Numbered from the stretch's first letter, positions 16,638 to 25,931 are shown. The stretch is 64,000 nt of DNA from an uncultured Bacilli bacterium (GCA_934700895.1 CAKUXV010000006.1:1-64000), one strand, 5' to 3'. Notes: generated from the letters alone by a model not told the origin. Numbers and translations: made by a program.

Positions 16638-18714
16638 CGCAGAGTTCCTCCTTCAAATCGCATTTTTTACTAAATTGCAAAGGGATGACGGTGGATGCCA
16701 GAGGCAAAATAACCGCCATCAGGAAAAGGGAGAACAAAAGCAAATACGGGATGCCTAAAAAGGAGGAAAAAGGGATTCTGACCAACGTTTCCATTCCAAA
16801 CTTCCCCAACAAATAACGGTTGAATCCTTTTGCTAGCACGGGGGAAAGCAATGTCGCGCACAAGGCTCCGAAAAGGCCGACAGCCATTGATTCCCGTCCA
16901 TAGATAGAAAGAACGTCACTCCGCCTGGCTCCTAACGAAAATAGCAATGCCGTTTCCCTTTTCCGGTCGGCAAACCCCGAATAAGAAGACATCCCCAAAA
17001 TAAGGACCAAGCCAAGAAAAGCCATGCCAACAAAAAGGGTTAAGGAGGCGCTGAAAGCGCTCGATAAAGCTAAGAAGCTCTCTCGGGTCTGCAAAGAAAA
17101 CGAAGAAAGGTCCATCGTCTCATTTTCTTCTTTCCACCTTTCCTTCAACGTAGGGAATAAAGACGCCGATTTCCGGTCCTGAGCAAAAAGCAAAAGGGAC
17201 GTGGATTGATAATAAGAAGAACCCTCTTCTTGAACTAAATCATAAATCGACGTCTTTTTCCCTAGCCGATAGGAAATCGATTCCAGGAGGGTCTCCTTCA
17301 TTTTCTGCTCCATTCCCTGATGGGAGTAATAAACGCGTGGAGTGGACATAAAGGAAAATTCTTTAACGACTCCCGCGATTTCAAAATCGTAATCCAAGGC
17401 AATCGCTTCTTCCGTGCTTTGATAAGAAAGGGAAAGGTCCACGTGAAAAGTAACCCTTTGTCCAAGGCAATGGAAGTATTGCTTGGCAAAAGCTTCGTTG
17501 ACCAGCACAGAGGAAAAAGAGAAAGAACAAGGGCATTCGCCTTCTAAAAGGCAGGTCGTCCCCAAGGCGCGCAATGACAAATCGCAGGTCGGGGAGAAAA
17601 AACAAGGCGAAGAATCGACTCCACTTAACTGAAAAGCATGAGATTCCGGCAAGAAGAAGGAATAGTCATTTGCCACTTTATAATGGCCTTTAGAAGACAA
17701 ATACCTCTCTACTTCCTGGCGTTTGGGGCGCGTCTCTTTTACCAAGCTTAAGGGGGATCCAGGTACATCCACCACTTCTTTTTGCGCGATTTTAGCGGAC
17801 AGGTAGCCTAGCGAACTTTCCAGCGATTCTTCCAATGCTATTTCATGCCCTGCATAATAACCCGAGAATAAAAGCAAAGAGGTAAAACCGATAAACGCGG
17901 AAATCAAAGCAATCCCGTTTTTCCAACCATCCTCTTTGAAATGCAAAAAGACCAGTTTTCTTTGCCAATTCGCCTTGGAACGGCGTGTCTTCAAAGGCCT
18001 TTCTTCTAAGCGTTCCGATTTTCCTTCATAAGGAAGGATGCGTCCCTCCTCCAAGCAAAGAAAAGTATCGCAATATTCTTTGGCTAACGGCAAATTATGG
18101 GAAACCAGAATCACAAGTCGTTTTTTGGATTGCACCTTCAACCATTCCATGACTTTTCGCCCATTGGCTTCGTCTAAGGCTCCCGTAGGCTCATCGCAAA
18201 ATAGAATTTCTGCCCCACCTAGTGTGGCCCGCAATAAAGCCACCCGCTGTTTTTCTCCTCCGGATAAAGATGGGGTGTCTTGCTTTTCTTTGCCCGCTAA
18301 GCCCATATCTTTCATTCCTTTTTTGGCCAGTTTTTTCGCTTTGGAAGTGGAATAACCCCCGATTTCTAGAGGTAGCGTGATGTTATCTAGAGGGGATAGC
18401 CCCTCCAGTAATTGACCATTTTGAAAAATAAAGCCGGTGGATATGCAACGGAATATCCGCCACTGTTTTTCCGAAAAAGAAGAAAGGGACTGCCCCCGGT
18501 ACAAAACCTGACCCGATTGAGGTTGGAGCATTCCCGACAAGACATAAAGCAGAGTGCTTTTCCCCGATCCGCTTTTGCCATGCAAGCAATAAAATCCATG
18601 GGCAGGAAAAGATAAAGAAATATGGTGCAGCACCACGTGGGACCGGTCTCCTTCTTGAAAGGATACCGAAACATTTTTGCATTGTAATAAATAAGAAATA
18701 AAAATCGCCTCCAC
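16630..18714 (-). CDS. ABC transporter: ATPase fused to FtsX-type permease (second copy)
   Basis: A 694-residue paralogue of the next gene. The ATPase has GKSGSGKST, LSGGEKQR and ILFCDEPTGALD; the FtsX part has one helix near 265 and three at the C-terminus around a smaller outer domain with six cysteines. The two probably form a heterodimer. The start is uncertain. The reading begins with GTG at 18714, but GGAGG lies inside those first codons and would best serve an in-frame ATT at 18699, 8 nt further. No in-frame ATG is available before the ATPase core. A hairpin (18706-18728) covers the GGAGG, suggesting controlled translation or attenuation. Confidence 0.85.
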   Translation of the reverse strand: MEAIFISYLLQCKNVSVSFQEGDRSHVVLHHISLSFPAHGFYCLHGKSGSGKSTLLYVLSGMLQPQSGQVLYRGQSLSSFSEKQWRIFRCISTGFIFQNGQLLEGLSPLDNITLPLEIGGYSTSKAKKLAKKGMKDMGLAGKEKQDTPSLSGGEKQRVALLRATLGGAEILFCDEPTGALDEANGRKVMEWLKVQSKKRLVILVSHNLPLAKEYCDTFLCLEEGRILPYEGKSERLEERPLKTRRSKANWQRKLVFLHFKEDGWKNGIALISAFIGFTSLLLFSGYYAGHEIALEESLESSLGYLSAKIAQKEVVDVPGSPLSLVKETRPKRQEVERYLSSKGHYKVANDYSFFLPESHAFQLSGVDSSPCFFSPTCDLSLRALGTTCLLEGECPCSFSFSSVLVNEAFAKQYFHCLGQRVTFHVDLSLSYQSTEEAIALDYDFEIAGVVKEFSFMSTPRVYYSHQGMEQKMKETLLESISYRLGKKTSIYDLVQEEGSSYYQSTSLLLFAQDRKSASLFPTLKERWKEENETMDLSSFSLQTRESFLALSSAFSASLTLFVGMAFLGLVLILGMSSYSGFADRKRETALLFSLGARRSDVLSIYGRESMAVGLFGALCATLLSPVLAKGFNRYLLGKFGMETLVRIPFSSFLGIPYLLLFSLFLMAVILPLASTVIPLQFSKKCDLKEELCDE

Positions 18715-18728
18715 TTAACATAGAGGCG
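18706..18728 (-). promoter_or_regulatory. Hairpin covering the ribosome site of the ABC transporter gene
   Basis: On the minus strand CGCCTC (18728-18723) pairs with GAGGCG (18711-18706) around an 11-nt loop. The 3' arm contains the GGAGG. A T-rich stretch (ATTTTTATTTC) follows, so the hairpin could act as an attenuator or as a block to ribosome binding. Confidence 0.5.
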
Positions 18729-18792
18729 AAAAATAAAATTTTTTTCGATTTTATTTTTCGAAAAAATTCCAAAGTCGGCACGGAATCGAAGA

Positions 18793-19014
18793 TTATTTGA
18801 TTGGAATGATGGAGGATTCGTGGTGCGCGACCACTTTCTTCACCGCGTGGTTGAAATGATCGCGGTCCATCATGATCACATTTCCACATCCTAGACACAG
18901 GATTTTGACGTCAGCGCCCACGCGAATAACTTGAAAACGTTTGCTTCGATGGGAACAAGGATGGGCCTTTTTCATCTCGACTTCGTCATAAAGCTCAACG
19001 GGAATCACCGCCAT
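18793..19014 (-). CDS. DUF951 family protein (YyzM-like)
   Basis: A 73-residue member of DUF951, a small conserved Firmicutes family. The core VEMKKAHPCS, then FQVIRVGADVKILCLGCGNVIM, matches the family pattern with CLGC as a likely zinc half-site. The function is unknown; a nucleic acid or ribosome link is often supposed. It overlaps the fhs stop by 10 nt, and its own stop is about 80 nt before the ABC transporter gene. Confidence 0.85.
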   Translation of the reverse strand: MAVIPVELYDEVEMKKAHPCSHRSKRFQVIRVGADVKILCLGCGNVIMMDRDHFNHAVKKVVAHHESSIIPIK

Positions 19015-20624
19015 GGTTCTTCCTCCATTTTGACAGCCACGGGAACCTTGGGAAGTCCTGGCATCGTCATGATCGATCCGGTCAAGGGAACAACAAAGCG
19101 TGCGCCGGCACTCAACCGCACCTCGCGAATGGTAATTGTAAATCCAGACGGGGCGCCTAAAACCTTAGCGTCATCGGTTAAAGACGCGGGCGTTTTGGCC
19201 ATGCAGATATAGGCATTCGAGAAACCAAGTTTTTCGTATTCTGATAATTGCCGTTCCGCTTCTTTTTCATAAACGACCTGGCCCGCATGATAAATTTCGC
19301 GGCAAATCGTTTCGATTTTCTTCTTTAACGGCCATTCCAAAGAATAAATTGGGGCATAGTGGGTCGGTACTTTTTGAAGCATCTTTTGGACTTTTTGTGC
19401 CAAATCGATGGACCCCTCCCCTCCTTTTTCAAAACCATCTAGAAAACTATATCGATAACCCATCTTTTCGCAGTGGCGTTCCAAGTAAGCCACTTCTTCG
19501 GGGTCATCTTGGACAAAATGGTTGATGGCAACGATGCAGGGCACCCCATATTTTGCCATATTGGCCATATGAGCATCCAAATTGGCGACGCCTCTAGCAA
19601 GGCATTCTACATTGGGAGTCTTCAAATCCTCATAAGCCTGTCCGCCATGCATTTTAAGAGCGCGAATCGTGGCAACCATCACGATGCCATCTGGGACAAA
19701 CTCAGCCTCGCGGCATTTGATATCCAAGAATTTCTCCGCGCCCAAATCTGCGCCAAAGCCTGCTTCCGTAACGGTGATGGGGGCGAGTTTTAAGGCAAGG
19801 GAGGTCGCTAAAATCGAATTGCAGCCATGAGCGATGTTGGCAAAGGGCCCTCCGTGAATCAAGCAAGGGTTCCCTTCGATCGTTTGAACTAAATTCGGTT
19901 TCAGTGCTTCTTTCATTAAGCGCATAATCGCATGGGAAATTTGCAAATCACCAACGGTAATGGGCTGGTCATCTACGTTGAAAGCAACGATGATTTTCTT
20001 CACGCGTTCCAAGAAGTCCTCCGGGTTTTTTGCCAAACACAAAATCGCCATCATCTCTGAGGCAACGGTGATTTGAAAATGGTCATGGCGAGAAGGGACG
20101 CGGGCGTCGTTACCATGAATTTCAATGTCGCGAAGCGCACGGTCATTCATGTCCATCGCGCGGTTCCATAAAATGCGGTTGGGATCGATGCGGAGGGGGT
20201 TTCCTTGCCACAAAGAATTATCGATAACCGCAGAAATCAAATTGATGGAGCTCGTTAACGCATGCATGTCCCCCGTGAAATGCAAATTAATCTCTTCTTG
20301 AGGAACAACGACGGCTTTGCCTCCTCCCGTTGCTCCGCCTTTAATACCAAAGACAGGGCCTAAGCTAGGTTCGCGCAAACAAAGCATGGCTGGTTGATTG
20401 ATTTTGCCAAATCCTTCCGCAAGAGCGATGGAGGTTGTTGTCTTCCCTTCGCCTGCTTTTGTGGGGGTGATGGCCGTCACCAAGACGAGTTTCCCGTTGG
20501 GACGGTCCTTCAAGCGTTCTTGCAACGCAAAATCGATTTTTGCCTTATTTTTTCCGTAAGGTTCTAGGCAATCTGCAGGGATGCCCGCTTTTTTTGCCAC
20601 TTCTTCAATTCCTAAAAGAGCCAT
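19005..20624 (-). CDS. fhs: Formate--tetrahydrofolate ligase
   Basis: A 539-residue enzyme that makes 10-formyl-THF from formate, THF and ATP. The P-loop is TPTKAGEGKTTTS near residue 60. REPSLGPVFGIKGGATGGG and the folate-site stretch AGFGADLGAEKF are family hallmarks. Length is typical (about 550). GGAGG precedes the ATG at 20624. It overlaps the DUF951 gene. FolD at 46565 supplies the other steps of folate one-carbon interconversion. Confidence 0.97.
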   Translation of the reverse strand: MALLGIEEVAKKAGIPADCLEPYGKNKAKIDFALQERLKDRPNGKLVLVTAITPTKAGEGKTTTSIALAEGFGKINQPAMLCLREPSLGPVFGIKGGATGGGKAVVVPQEEINLHFTGDMHALTSSINLISAVIDNSLWQGNPLRIDPNRILWNRAMDMNDRALRDIEIHGNDARVPSRHDHFQITVASEMMAILCLAKNPEDFLERVKKIIVAFNVDDQPITVGDLQISHAIMRLMKEALKPNLVQTIEGNPCLIHGGPFANIAHGCNSILATSLALKLAPITVTEAGFGADLGAEKFLDIKCREAEFVPDGIVMVATIRALKMHGGQAYEDLKTPNVECLARGVANLDAHMANMAKYGVPCIVAINHFVQDDPEEVAYLERHCEKMGYRYSFLDGFEKGGEGSIDLAQKVQKMLQKVPTHYAPIYSLEWPLKKKIETICREIYHAGQVVYEKEAERQLSEYEKLGFSNAYICMAKTPASLTDDAKVLGAPSGFTITIREVRLSAGARFVVPLTGSIMTMPGLPKVPVAVKMEEEPWR

Positions 20625-20677
20625 AGTAGCCTCCTTGTTTTCGTGAGTATTGGAATAATGCTAAAACAAATGAAAAA

Positions 20678-21562
20678 TTACACAAGGGTAGAGGAAGAAA
20701 TCGCATCCAAGATTTCTTCTTCTTGAGTAATCCAATGGATATCAAATTGGTGGCGGAAGAACGTTTCCTGCCGTTTTACGTAATGACGGGTGTTCTTTTG
20801 AATTTCTTCCTTGCATTCTTCTAGGCTTTTTTCGCCACGGAAATAGGGAAAAAGTTCCTTGACTCCAATGGCCTGGAAAGCGCGGGGCGTCTCTCCATAC
20901 CTTTCATATAGAGCGCGATTTTCTTCCACCAATCCCGCTTTAAACATTTCTTCTACCCGTTGATTAACGCGTTCATATAAGGGCAGCCGTTCCGCGTTCA
21001 GGCCAAAGAAATAAACGTCATCATAAATCGGCTTATGCTCTTGCTCCGCTTTGATTTCACTCTTTTTCTTTCCGCTGCTTAAATAGACTTTTATCGCTCG
21101 CAAAACACGTATCCGGTTATGGGGGTGAATCGTTTTGGCTTCTTCCGGATCCATTTTCTGGAGGGCGGCGTGCAACGTATCATCGTCCATCTTTTCGTAA
21201 ACACTTAAATCCACAACTTTTTCTTCGGGGAAAGAATAGTCGTAGAGACCGGCGCGGATATAAAGGCCCGTCCCCCCTGCGATGATGATGGGCTTATGGA
21301 GTTCTTGGAGATCCGCAATGGTTGCTCGCAAATCCGCCTGGTATTCATAAACGGAATAGGAGGAGGAGACCGGAACAAAATCAAAAAGGAAATGGGGAAC
21401 CTCTAATCTTTGGACTTCGCTCGGCTTAGCCGTTGCAATGTTCAATTCGCGATAAACTTGAAAAGCGTCGGCGTTGATAATGGCCCCGTTTAGCTTCTTA
21501 GCCAGCGAGATGGCCATATCCGTTTTTCCGCTTCCGGTAGGTCCCGTCAAAACCAGAATCAT
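20678..21562 (-). CDS. miaA: tRNA dimethylallyltransferase
   Basis: A 294-residue enzyme that adds the dimethylallyl group to A37 of tRNAs reading UNN codons. It has the P-loop GPTGSGKTDMA, the DxxQ-type INADAFQVYRELNIATAKPS, and GGTGLYIRA. The ATG overlaps the miaB stop as ATGA, so both steps of the ms2i6A modification are coupled in one operon. The MEP pathway gene ispF at 11689 fits the supply of dimethylallyl diphosphate. Confidence 0.96.
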   Translation of the reverse strand: MILVLTGPTGSGKTDMAISLAKKLNGAIINADAFQVYRELNIATAKPSEVQRLEVPHFLFDFVPVSSSYSVYEYQADLRATIADLQELHKPIIIAGGTGLYIRAGLYDYSFPEEKVVDLSVYEKMDDDTLHAALQKMDPEEAKTIHPHNRIRVLRAIKVYLSSGKKKSEIKAEQEHKPIYDDVYFFGLNAERLPLYERVNQRVEEMFKAGLVEENRALYERYGETPRAFQAIGVKELFPYFRGEKSLEECKEEIQKNTRHYVKRQETFFRHQFDIHWITQEEEILDAISSSTLV

Positions 21563-23307
21563 GAAAGAAGGTCCTTCGCTTCCAATAGCAGGTCTTCCAA
21601 TTCGTCTCTTCTTCCAACGAAATTTTGGATCAAAGGATCAGAATTATATTGATCCATAAGGGACGTATAGGCCTTTTTGGCTTGAACATATTCCGCATCC
21701 TTTTGCTCGGCGGCAGCGTTCATCATCTTCTTTTGCGCGTCTTCAATTTGGTTTCGCAGCGTTTTGAGCCCTTCGGATTCTGCTACGGATTTTTTTGCTT
21801 CTAAATACGCTTTAGCCGTTTCTTCTTTTTCCAAAATCTTGCCAACATGTTTTGCTAATTCCACAACGGGATCGCCTTGAAGTTCCCCAATCATGGAGAA
21901 AGCATGGTCTTCGATAACACGAACTGGCACGATGCATCCTTTTAAATAAGCAGGTCCTTTGAAGTTAATCAATTTACTCGATTCGGTGTAGCCGCTAAGC
22001 ATCGTCGGATCCTTTTTGGAAGGCCCATCCACCAAAACCGAATAGGTTTTACCCACCATTTGTCTACTATGGAACATCACGCCTTCTTCCACAACCTTTA
22101 GCAAACGATCAAAACGCTCGTGTTTGGTCTTATCATCGACATTATCGACCATTTTGGCGGCGGGAGTTCCTTTGCGAGGGGAATAAATAAAGGTAAAAGC
22201 GGCATCGTATCGAACTGCTTCGCATAGCGATAACGTATCTTCAAATTGTTCTTCCGTTTCATTGGGGAAGCCAACGATGATGTCGGTAGTAATCGCGCAC
22301 TCTGGAATCCTCTCGCGGATGCGTTTCACCAAATCCAAATAAGATTCCCTGCTGTAACGTCTGCCCATGATTCGCAGCATCGAGGTAGAACCACTTTGCA
22401 CGGGAAGATGGATGCATTTCATGATATTGGGGTAACGAGCGATGACGTCCAACATCTCATCGGTGAAGTCCCAAGGATGGGAGGTCATAAAGCGAAGACG
22501 CGGAATGCCTAGTTTCGCCACGTCTTCTAAAATCGTGGCAAACGAGGTTCCGTCGTGGAAATCTTTACCATAGCTATTGACGTTTTGCCCAAGTAAAGTG
22601 ATTTCTTGATACCCTTCTTCCACGAGTTCGCGACATTCTTTTAGGATGTCTTCCTTTGAGCGGCTTCTTTCTCTACCACGAGTATAGGGAACGATGCAAT
22701 AGGTGCAGAATTTATCGCAACCGTAAGTGATATTAACGAAGGCTTTCACGCGGTCTAAACGGGTGGAGGGCAAGTTCTCCGTGATGTCTCCGGCATAGGA
22801 GACGACGTCGACCAAGTCCTTCTTCCGTTCTAGATGCTCCCCGAGCAAATTCAAAATATCGGGGATATTGTGCGTGCCAAAAATCAACGATACATAGGGA
22901 TAGGATTGCATGATTTTTTTCGCAATCCCTTCTTCTTGCATCATGCATCCGCAAATACCAAGGACAAAACTGGGGTCCTTTTGATGATTGGCCTTGAACT
23001 TGCCTATTTCCCCATAGACCTTCTCTTCGGCGTTTTCTCTCACGGCGCAGGTATTAATTAAAACCATGCCGGCTTCGCTTTCGACAAACGTTCTTTTCAT
23101 GCCGGCTTTTTCCAAATAACCTGCAAGAATCTCTTCGTCTCTCACGTTGCCTTGGCAGCCAAAAGTTTTGATAAAATATTTTCGGTTTTTTCCAAATTCC
23201 AAAACCGAGGTGGGAACAACGATTTCTTCGCGAATCGTCTTGGGAGACTCGCTGCGGTTCCTGGCCTTGCTCATATCGGGCAAAGATTTATAAATGGTGC
23301 GTGACAT
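21559..23307 (-). CDS. miaB: MiaB tRNA methylthiotransferase fused to a YlbF/YmcA-type domain
   Basis: A 582-residue protein, longer than usual MiaB. Residues 44-160 are the UPF0004 domain with cluster cysteines C51, C87 and C121. The radical SAM site is C197, C201 and C204 (GCDKFCTYC). TRAM is at 419-476. The last 100 residues are an added helical domain that reads like the YlbF/YmcA (RicF/RicA) family, for example AKAYLEAKKSVAESEGLKTL and DAEYVQAKKAYTSLMDQYNS. MiaB adds the 2-methylthio group to i6A37. In Bacillus subtilis ymcA lies right after miaB as a separate gene and works with RNase Y; here it appears fused. The start at 23307 has AAAGGAG. It overlaps ymdB by 20 nt. Confidence 0.95.
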   Translation of the reverse strand: MSRTIYKSLPDMSKARNRSESPKTIREEIVVPTSVLEFGKNRKYFIKTFGCQGNVRDEEILAGYLEKAGMKRTFVESEAGMVLINTCAVRENAEEKVYGEIGKFKANHQKDPSFVLGICGCMMQEEGIAKKIMQSYPYVSLIFGTHNIPDILNLLGEHLERKKDLVDVVSYAGDITENLPSTRLDRVKAFVNITYGCDKFCTYCIVPYTRGRERSRSKEDILKECRELVEEGYQEITLLGQNVNSYGKDFHDGTSFATILEDVAKLGIPRLRFMTSHPWDFTDEMLDVIARYPNIMKCIHLPVQSGSTSMLRIMGRRYSRESYLDLVKRIRERIPECAITTDIIVGFPNETEEQFEDTLSLCEAVRYDAAFTFIYSPRKGTPAAKMVDNVDDKTKHERFDRLLKVVEEGVMFHSRQMVGKTYSVLVDGPSKKDPTMLSGYTESSKLINFKGPAYLKGCIVPVRVIEDHAFSMIGELQGDPVVELAKHVGKILEKEETAKAYLEAKKSVAESEGLKTLRNQIEDAQKKMMNAAAEQKDAEYVQAKKAYTSLMDQYNSDPLIQNFVGRRDELEDLLLEAKDLLS

Positions 23308-24091
23308 GTTGAATCTCCTTTCCGGCGACAATGCGAATGGGCTCAATGGATAAGCATTCCCCCGTGGAATCGTCCAAATCCATCAAGACGAAATCCAGTT
23401 CCGTTGGTCCTTCTTCGGCGATGAGGAAGCGGCCAGGCTTTTTATCGACAAAAATTTCTTTCACGGATTGTGGGAGATAACCAATAACGGAATCCGCCAT
23501 TCCACAAAAACCAACGTCGGTTAAATAACCCGTTCCCTCGATAATGCATTCGTCCGCAGTTTGAACGTGGGTATGGGTGCCAATCACGGCGCTGACACGG
23601 CCTTTGAAAACCTCGGCAAACAAACGCTTTTCCGAGGTGGAATCCGCATGGAAGTCCACGATATGGATGGGGCAGCTTTCTTCCAAAAGCTCTTCCATCA
23701 CTTCATAAGGACTGTCGACCGTTGTTTTCATGAAGGCCTGTCCCAACAAATTGGTTACTTGGATGTCGACTCCAGCGGCGGAGAAATAAGCCGTTCCTTC
23801 CCCACGGACGAAACCTTGCAAGTTCAAAGGCCGAATCAAATGTTCGGCCTCTTGAATATAATCGTCAATTTGATCGCGGCCGTGCCAATGATTGCCCAGA
23901 GTGATGCAATCGGCGCCGGCTTCGACCAAGGCTTGATATTCTTTGAATGTCAAGCCGCTGCCTTTGCAGCAATTTTCGCCATTAACAATAACGAAATCAG
24001 CAAAGAGTTTCTTTCTTAGGCGCGGCAAAGAAACTTCAAGCTCGCGGAGTCCAATTTCTCCGACCACGTCGCCAAAAAAGAGAACCCTCAT
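23288..24091 (-). CDS. ymdB: YmdB family metallophosphoesterase
   Basis: A 267-residue calcineurin-like phosphoesterase of the TIGR00282/YmdB family. The metal sites are FFGDVVGE, VNGEN, LGNHWHGRD, VDFHAD and GTHTHVQTAD. The Bacillus enzyme hydrolyses 2',3'-cyclic nucleotides and affects biofilm choice. It lies 2 nt after rny, as in B. subtilis, so a role in RNA metabolism is likely. GFCGMADSVIGY near residue 205 is a family hallmark. Confidence 0.95.
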   Translation of the reverse strand: MRVLFFGDVVGEIGLRELEVSLPRLRKKLFADFVIVNGENCCKGSGLTFKEYQALVEAGADCITLGNHWHGRDQIDDYIQEAEHLIRPLNLQGFVRGEGTAYFSAAGVDIQVTNLLGQAFMKTTVDSPYEVMEELLEESCPIHIVDFHADSTSEKRLFAEVFKGRVSAVIGTHTHVQTADECIIEGTGYLTDVGFCGMADSVIGYLPQSVKEIFVDKKPGRFLIAEEGPTELDFVLMDLDDSTGECLSIEPIRIVAGKEIQHVTHHL

Positions 24092-24093
24092 GG

Positions 24094-25674
24094 TTATTTA
24101 GCAGTCTCAACAGCGCGATATTCGCGAATAACGGAAACCTTGATTTGACCCGGATAAGTCACGTTCGTTTCAATGTTGCTACGGATGTCTTGAGCCATTT
24201 TGACAGCTTCGGCATCGCTGACTTTGTCAGGGATAACCATAACGCGGACTTCACGGCCCGATTGCATAGCAAAGGCCTGTTGAACGCCTTCATAGCTCTT
24301 GCAAATGGTCTCGAGCTGTTCAATGCGTTTCACGTAGGTTTCAAGTGTTTCGCTTCTTGCACCCGGACGAGCTGCGGAAAGCGTATCGGCCGCAGCAACA
24401 AGGTGAGAAATCACATAGCGGGCTTCCACATCGCCGTGGTGCGATTGGATGGCGTTGCAAACCACATCGTTTTCACCAAATTTCTTAGCAAGTTCGTAGC
24501 CAAGTTGAACGTGGGTGCCTTCTTGCTCGAAATCCACGGCCTTACCGATGTCGTGGAGTAAGCCAGCGCGGCGGGCCAAATTGGCATCTAAGCCAAGTTC
24601 GCCAGCCATGATTCCGCTTAAATAAGCTACTTCCATCGAATGGGTCAAAGCATTTTGACCATAGGAAGTGCGATAGTGAAGACGGCCAACATAATAGAGC
24701 AAATCGCGGCTAATGCGCGGCAGGCCAAGTTTAAAGGCAGCCTCCTGTCCATATTTATAGCAAGTGTCATCCACTTCCTTTTTGCATTTGGCAGCCACTT
24801 CTTCGATGCGTCCGGGTTGAATGCGGCCATCTTTGACGAGGATCTCAAGAGTCTTGCGGGCAATTTCGCGACGAATCGGATCGAAGCAAGAAACCGTGAT
24901 GACTTCCGGGGTATCGTCAATAACTAAATCGACACCGAGTTGCTGTTCCAAAACGCGAATATTGCGACCCTCACGTCCAATGATGCGGCCCTTCATTTCA
25001 TCTCCGGGCAACGCGACAACGGAAACGGTTCTTTCCGTCACGACGTCTTGGGCATAACGCTGGCAGGCCAAGGAAAGCAAGTCGACGGCCTTTTGTTGGG
25101 CCGTGTCTTTTGCTTCATCTTCCGCGTTTTTGATGTAAGCGGAAATTTCCATGGACATCCTTGATTCCACGCGTGCCATAATTTCGTCATGGGCTTCTTG
25201 AACCGACATTCCAGAAACTTTTTCTAATTCCTTGATGATGTCGTCAATTTTGGCATCCAATTCTTCTTTACGCTTCTTATAAGATTCCAAGGAAGCGTCC
25301 AAAGAAGCCGATTTGTTTTCCAAATCCTCTTCCTTTTTCAATAAACGAGATTCCCTTTCGTCAAATGCGGTTTGGCGAAGATCAAGCTTTTGCTGTTCCA
25401 CAGCGATTTCCGCTTTGCGAGCGCGAGCATCATTTTCGCTTTGTTGCTTCGCTTCAAAAGCCGCTTGCTTCGCATCTAATTGAGCGTTTTTGACGATTCG
25501 CTCCGCCTTAAGGTTGGCATCTTTGATAATACCGTCCGCGGCCTTTGTAGCGCTGCTTTTCTTGCTTTTTCCAAGGAAAAACATCACAAGAAAAGTTGCA
25601 ACGGCAGCCACAACGGCAGCACCGGCGGCAATGCCAATCGTCGTACCGGTGTCTAGCCATAAATGTAATTGCAT
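24094..25674 (-). CDS. rny: Ribonuclease Y
   Basis: A 526-residue endonuclease that begins mRNA decay at the membrane. An N-terminal helix (about 9-33, Ala and Val rich) anchors it. A long charged coiled coil spans 45-190. The KH domain holds GDEMKGRIIGREGRNIRVLE near 215. The HD domain holds NALTHSMEVAYLSG and LLHDIGKAVD near 335-365. The AAAAGGAG ribosome site supports the ATG at 25674. It leads rny-ymdB-miaB-miaA after a 168-nt structured leader. Confidence 0.97.
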   Translation of the reverse strand: MQLHLWLDTGTTIGIAAGAAVVAAVATFLVMFFLGKSKKSSATKAADGIIKDANLKAERIVKNAQLDAKQAAFEAKQQSENDARARKAEIAVEQQKLDLRQTAFDERESRLLKKEEDLENKSASLDASLESYKKRKEELDAKIDDIIKELEKVSGMSVQEAHDEIMARVESRMSMEISAYIKNAEDEAKDTAQQKAVDLLSLACQRYAQDVVTERTVSVVALPGDEMKGRIIGREGRNIRVLEQQLGVDLVIDDTPEVITVSCFDPIRREIARKTLEILVKDGRIQPGRIEEVAAKCKKEVDDTCYKYGQEAAFKLGLPRISRDLLYYVGRLHYRTSYGQNALTHSMEVAYLSGIMAGELGLDANLARRAGLLHDIGKAVDFEQEGTHVQLGYELAKKFGENDVVCNAIQSHHGDVEARYVISHLVAAADTLSAARPGARSETLETYVKRIEQLETICKSYEGVQQAFAMQSGREVRVMVIPDKVSDAEAVKMAQDIRSNIETNVTYPGQIKVSVIREYRAVETAK

Positions 25675-25842
25675 GAAAGAACTCCTTTTCGATAGCACCC
25701 AAAAAGAATTAAACCGCTATGAATGATTCTCTGTGTTACGTTACCCAACGAATTTATGAATGCGGGACGAGCCCGAAACTGTAAGGTCCAAAGGATGGAT
25801 AGAGGTATCAGTACTCTTTGAGTACGGACTTTATTTTATCAA
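25675..25842 (-). promoter_or_regulatory. Upstream leader region of rny with several hairpins
   Basis: The stretch between the pfk terminator and rny contains no gene. On the minus strand I see GTACTC-AAA-GAGTAC (25811-25825), CGGG-CTCGT-CCCG, and a long-range ATAGC/GCTAT pairing just before the ribosome site. TAAAAT occurs near 25834. It matches no riboswitch class I know. It could be an autoregulated leader, since rny mRNAs are targets of decay. Confidence 0.4.
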
Positions 25843-25884
25843 GGAAAAAGCCCTTCGAGTAGACCGTCTTTCACTCAAAAGGGC
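25843..25884 (-). terminator. Intrinsic terminator of the pgsA-cinA-recA-pfk run
   Basis: On the minus strand GCCCTT-TT-GAGT pairs with ACTC-GA-AGGGC, followed by five T. It lies about 47 nt after the pfk stop and separates it from the rny operon. Confidence 0.85.
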
Positions 25885-25931
25885 AATTTTCAAAAAGCGT
25901 GGAGGACAGGTATGCGAATTCGCTGGAAATT

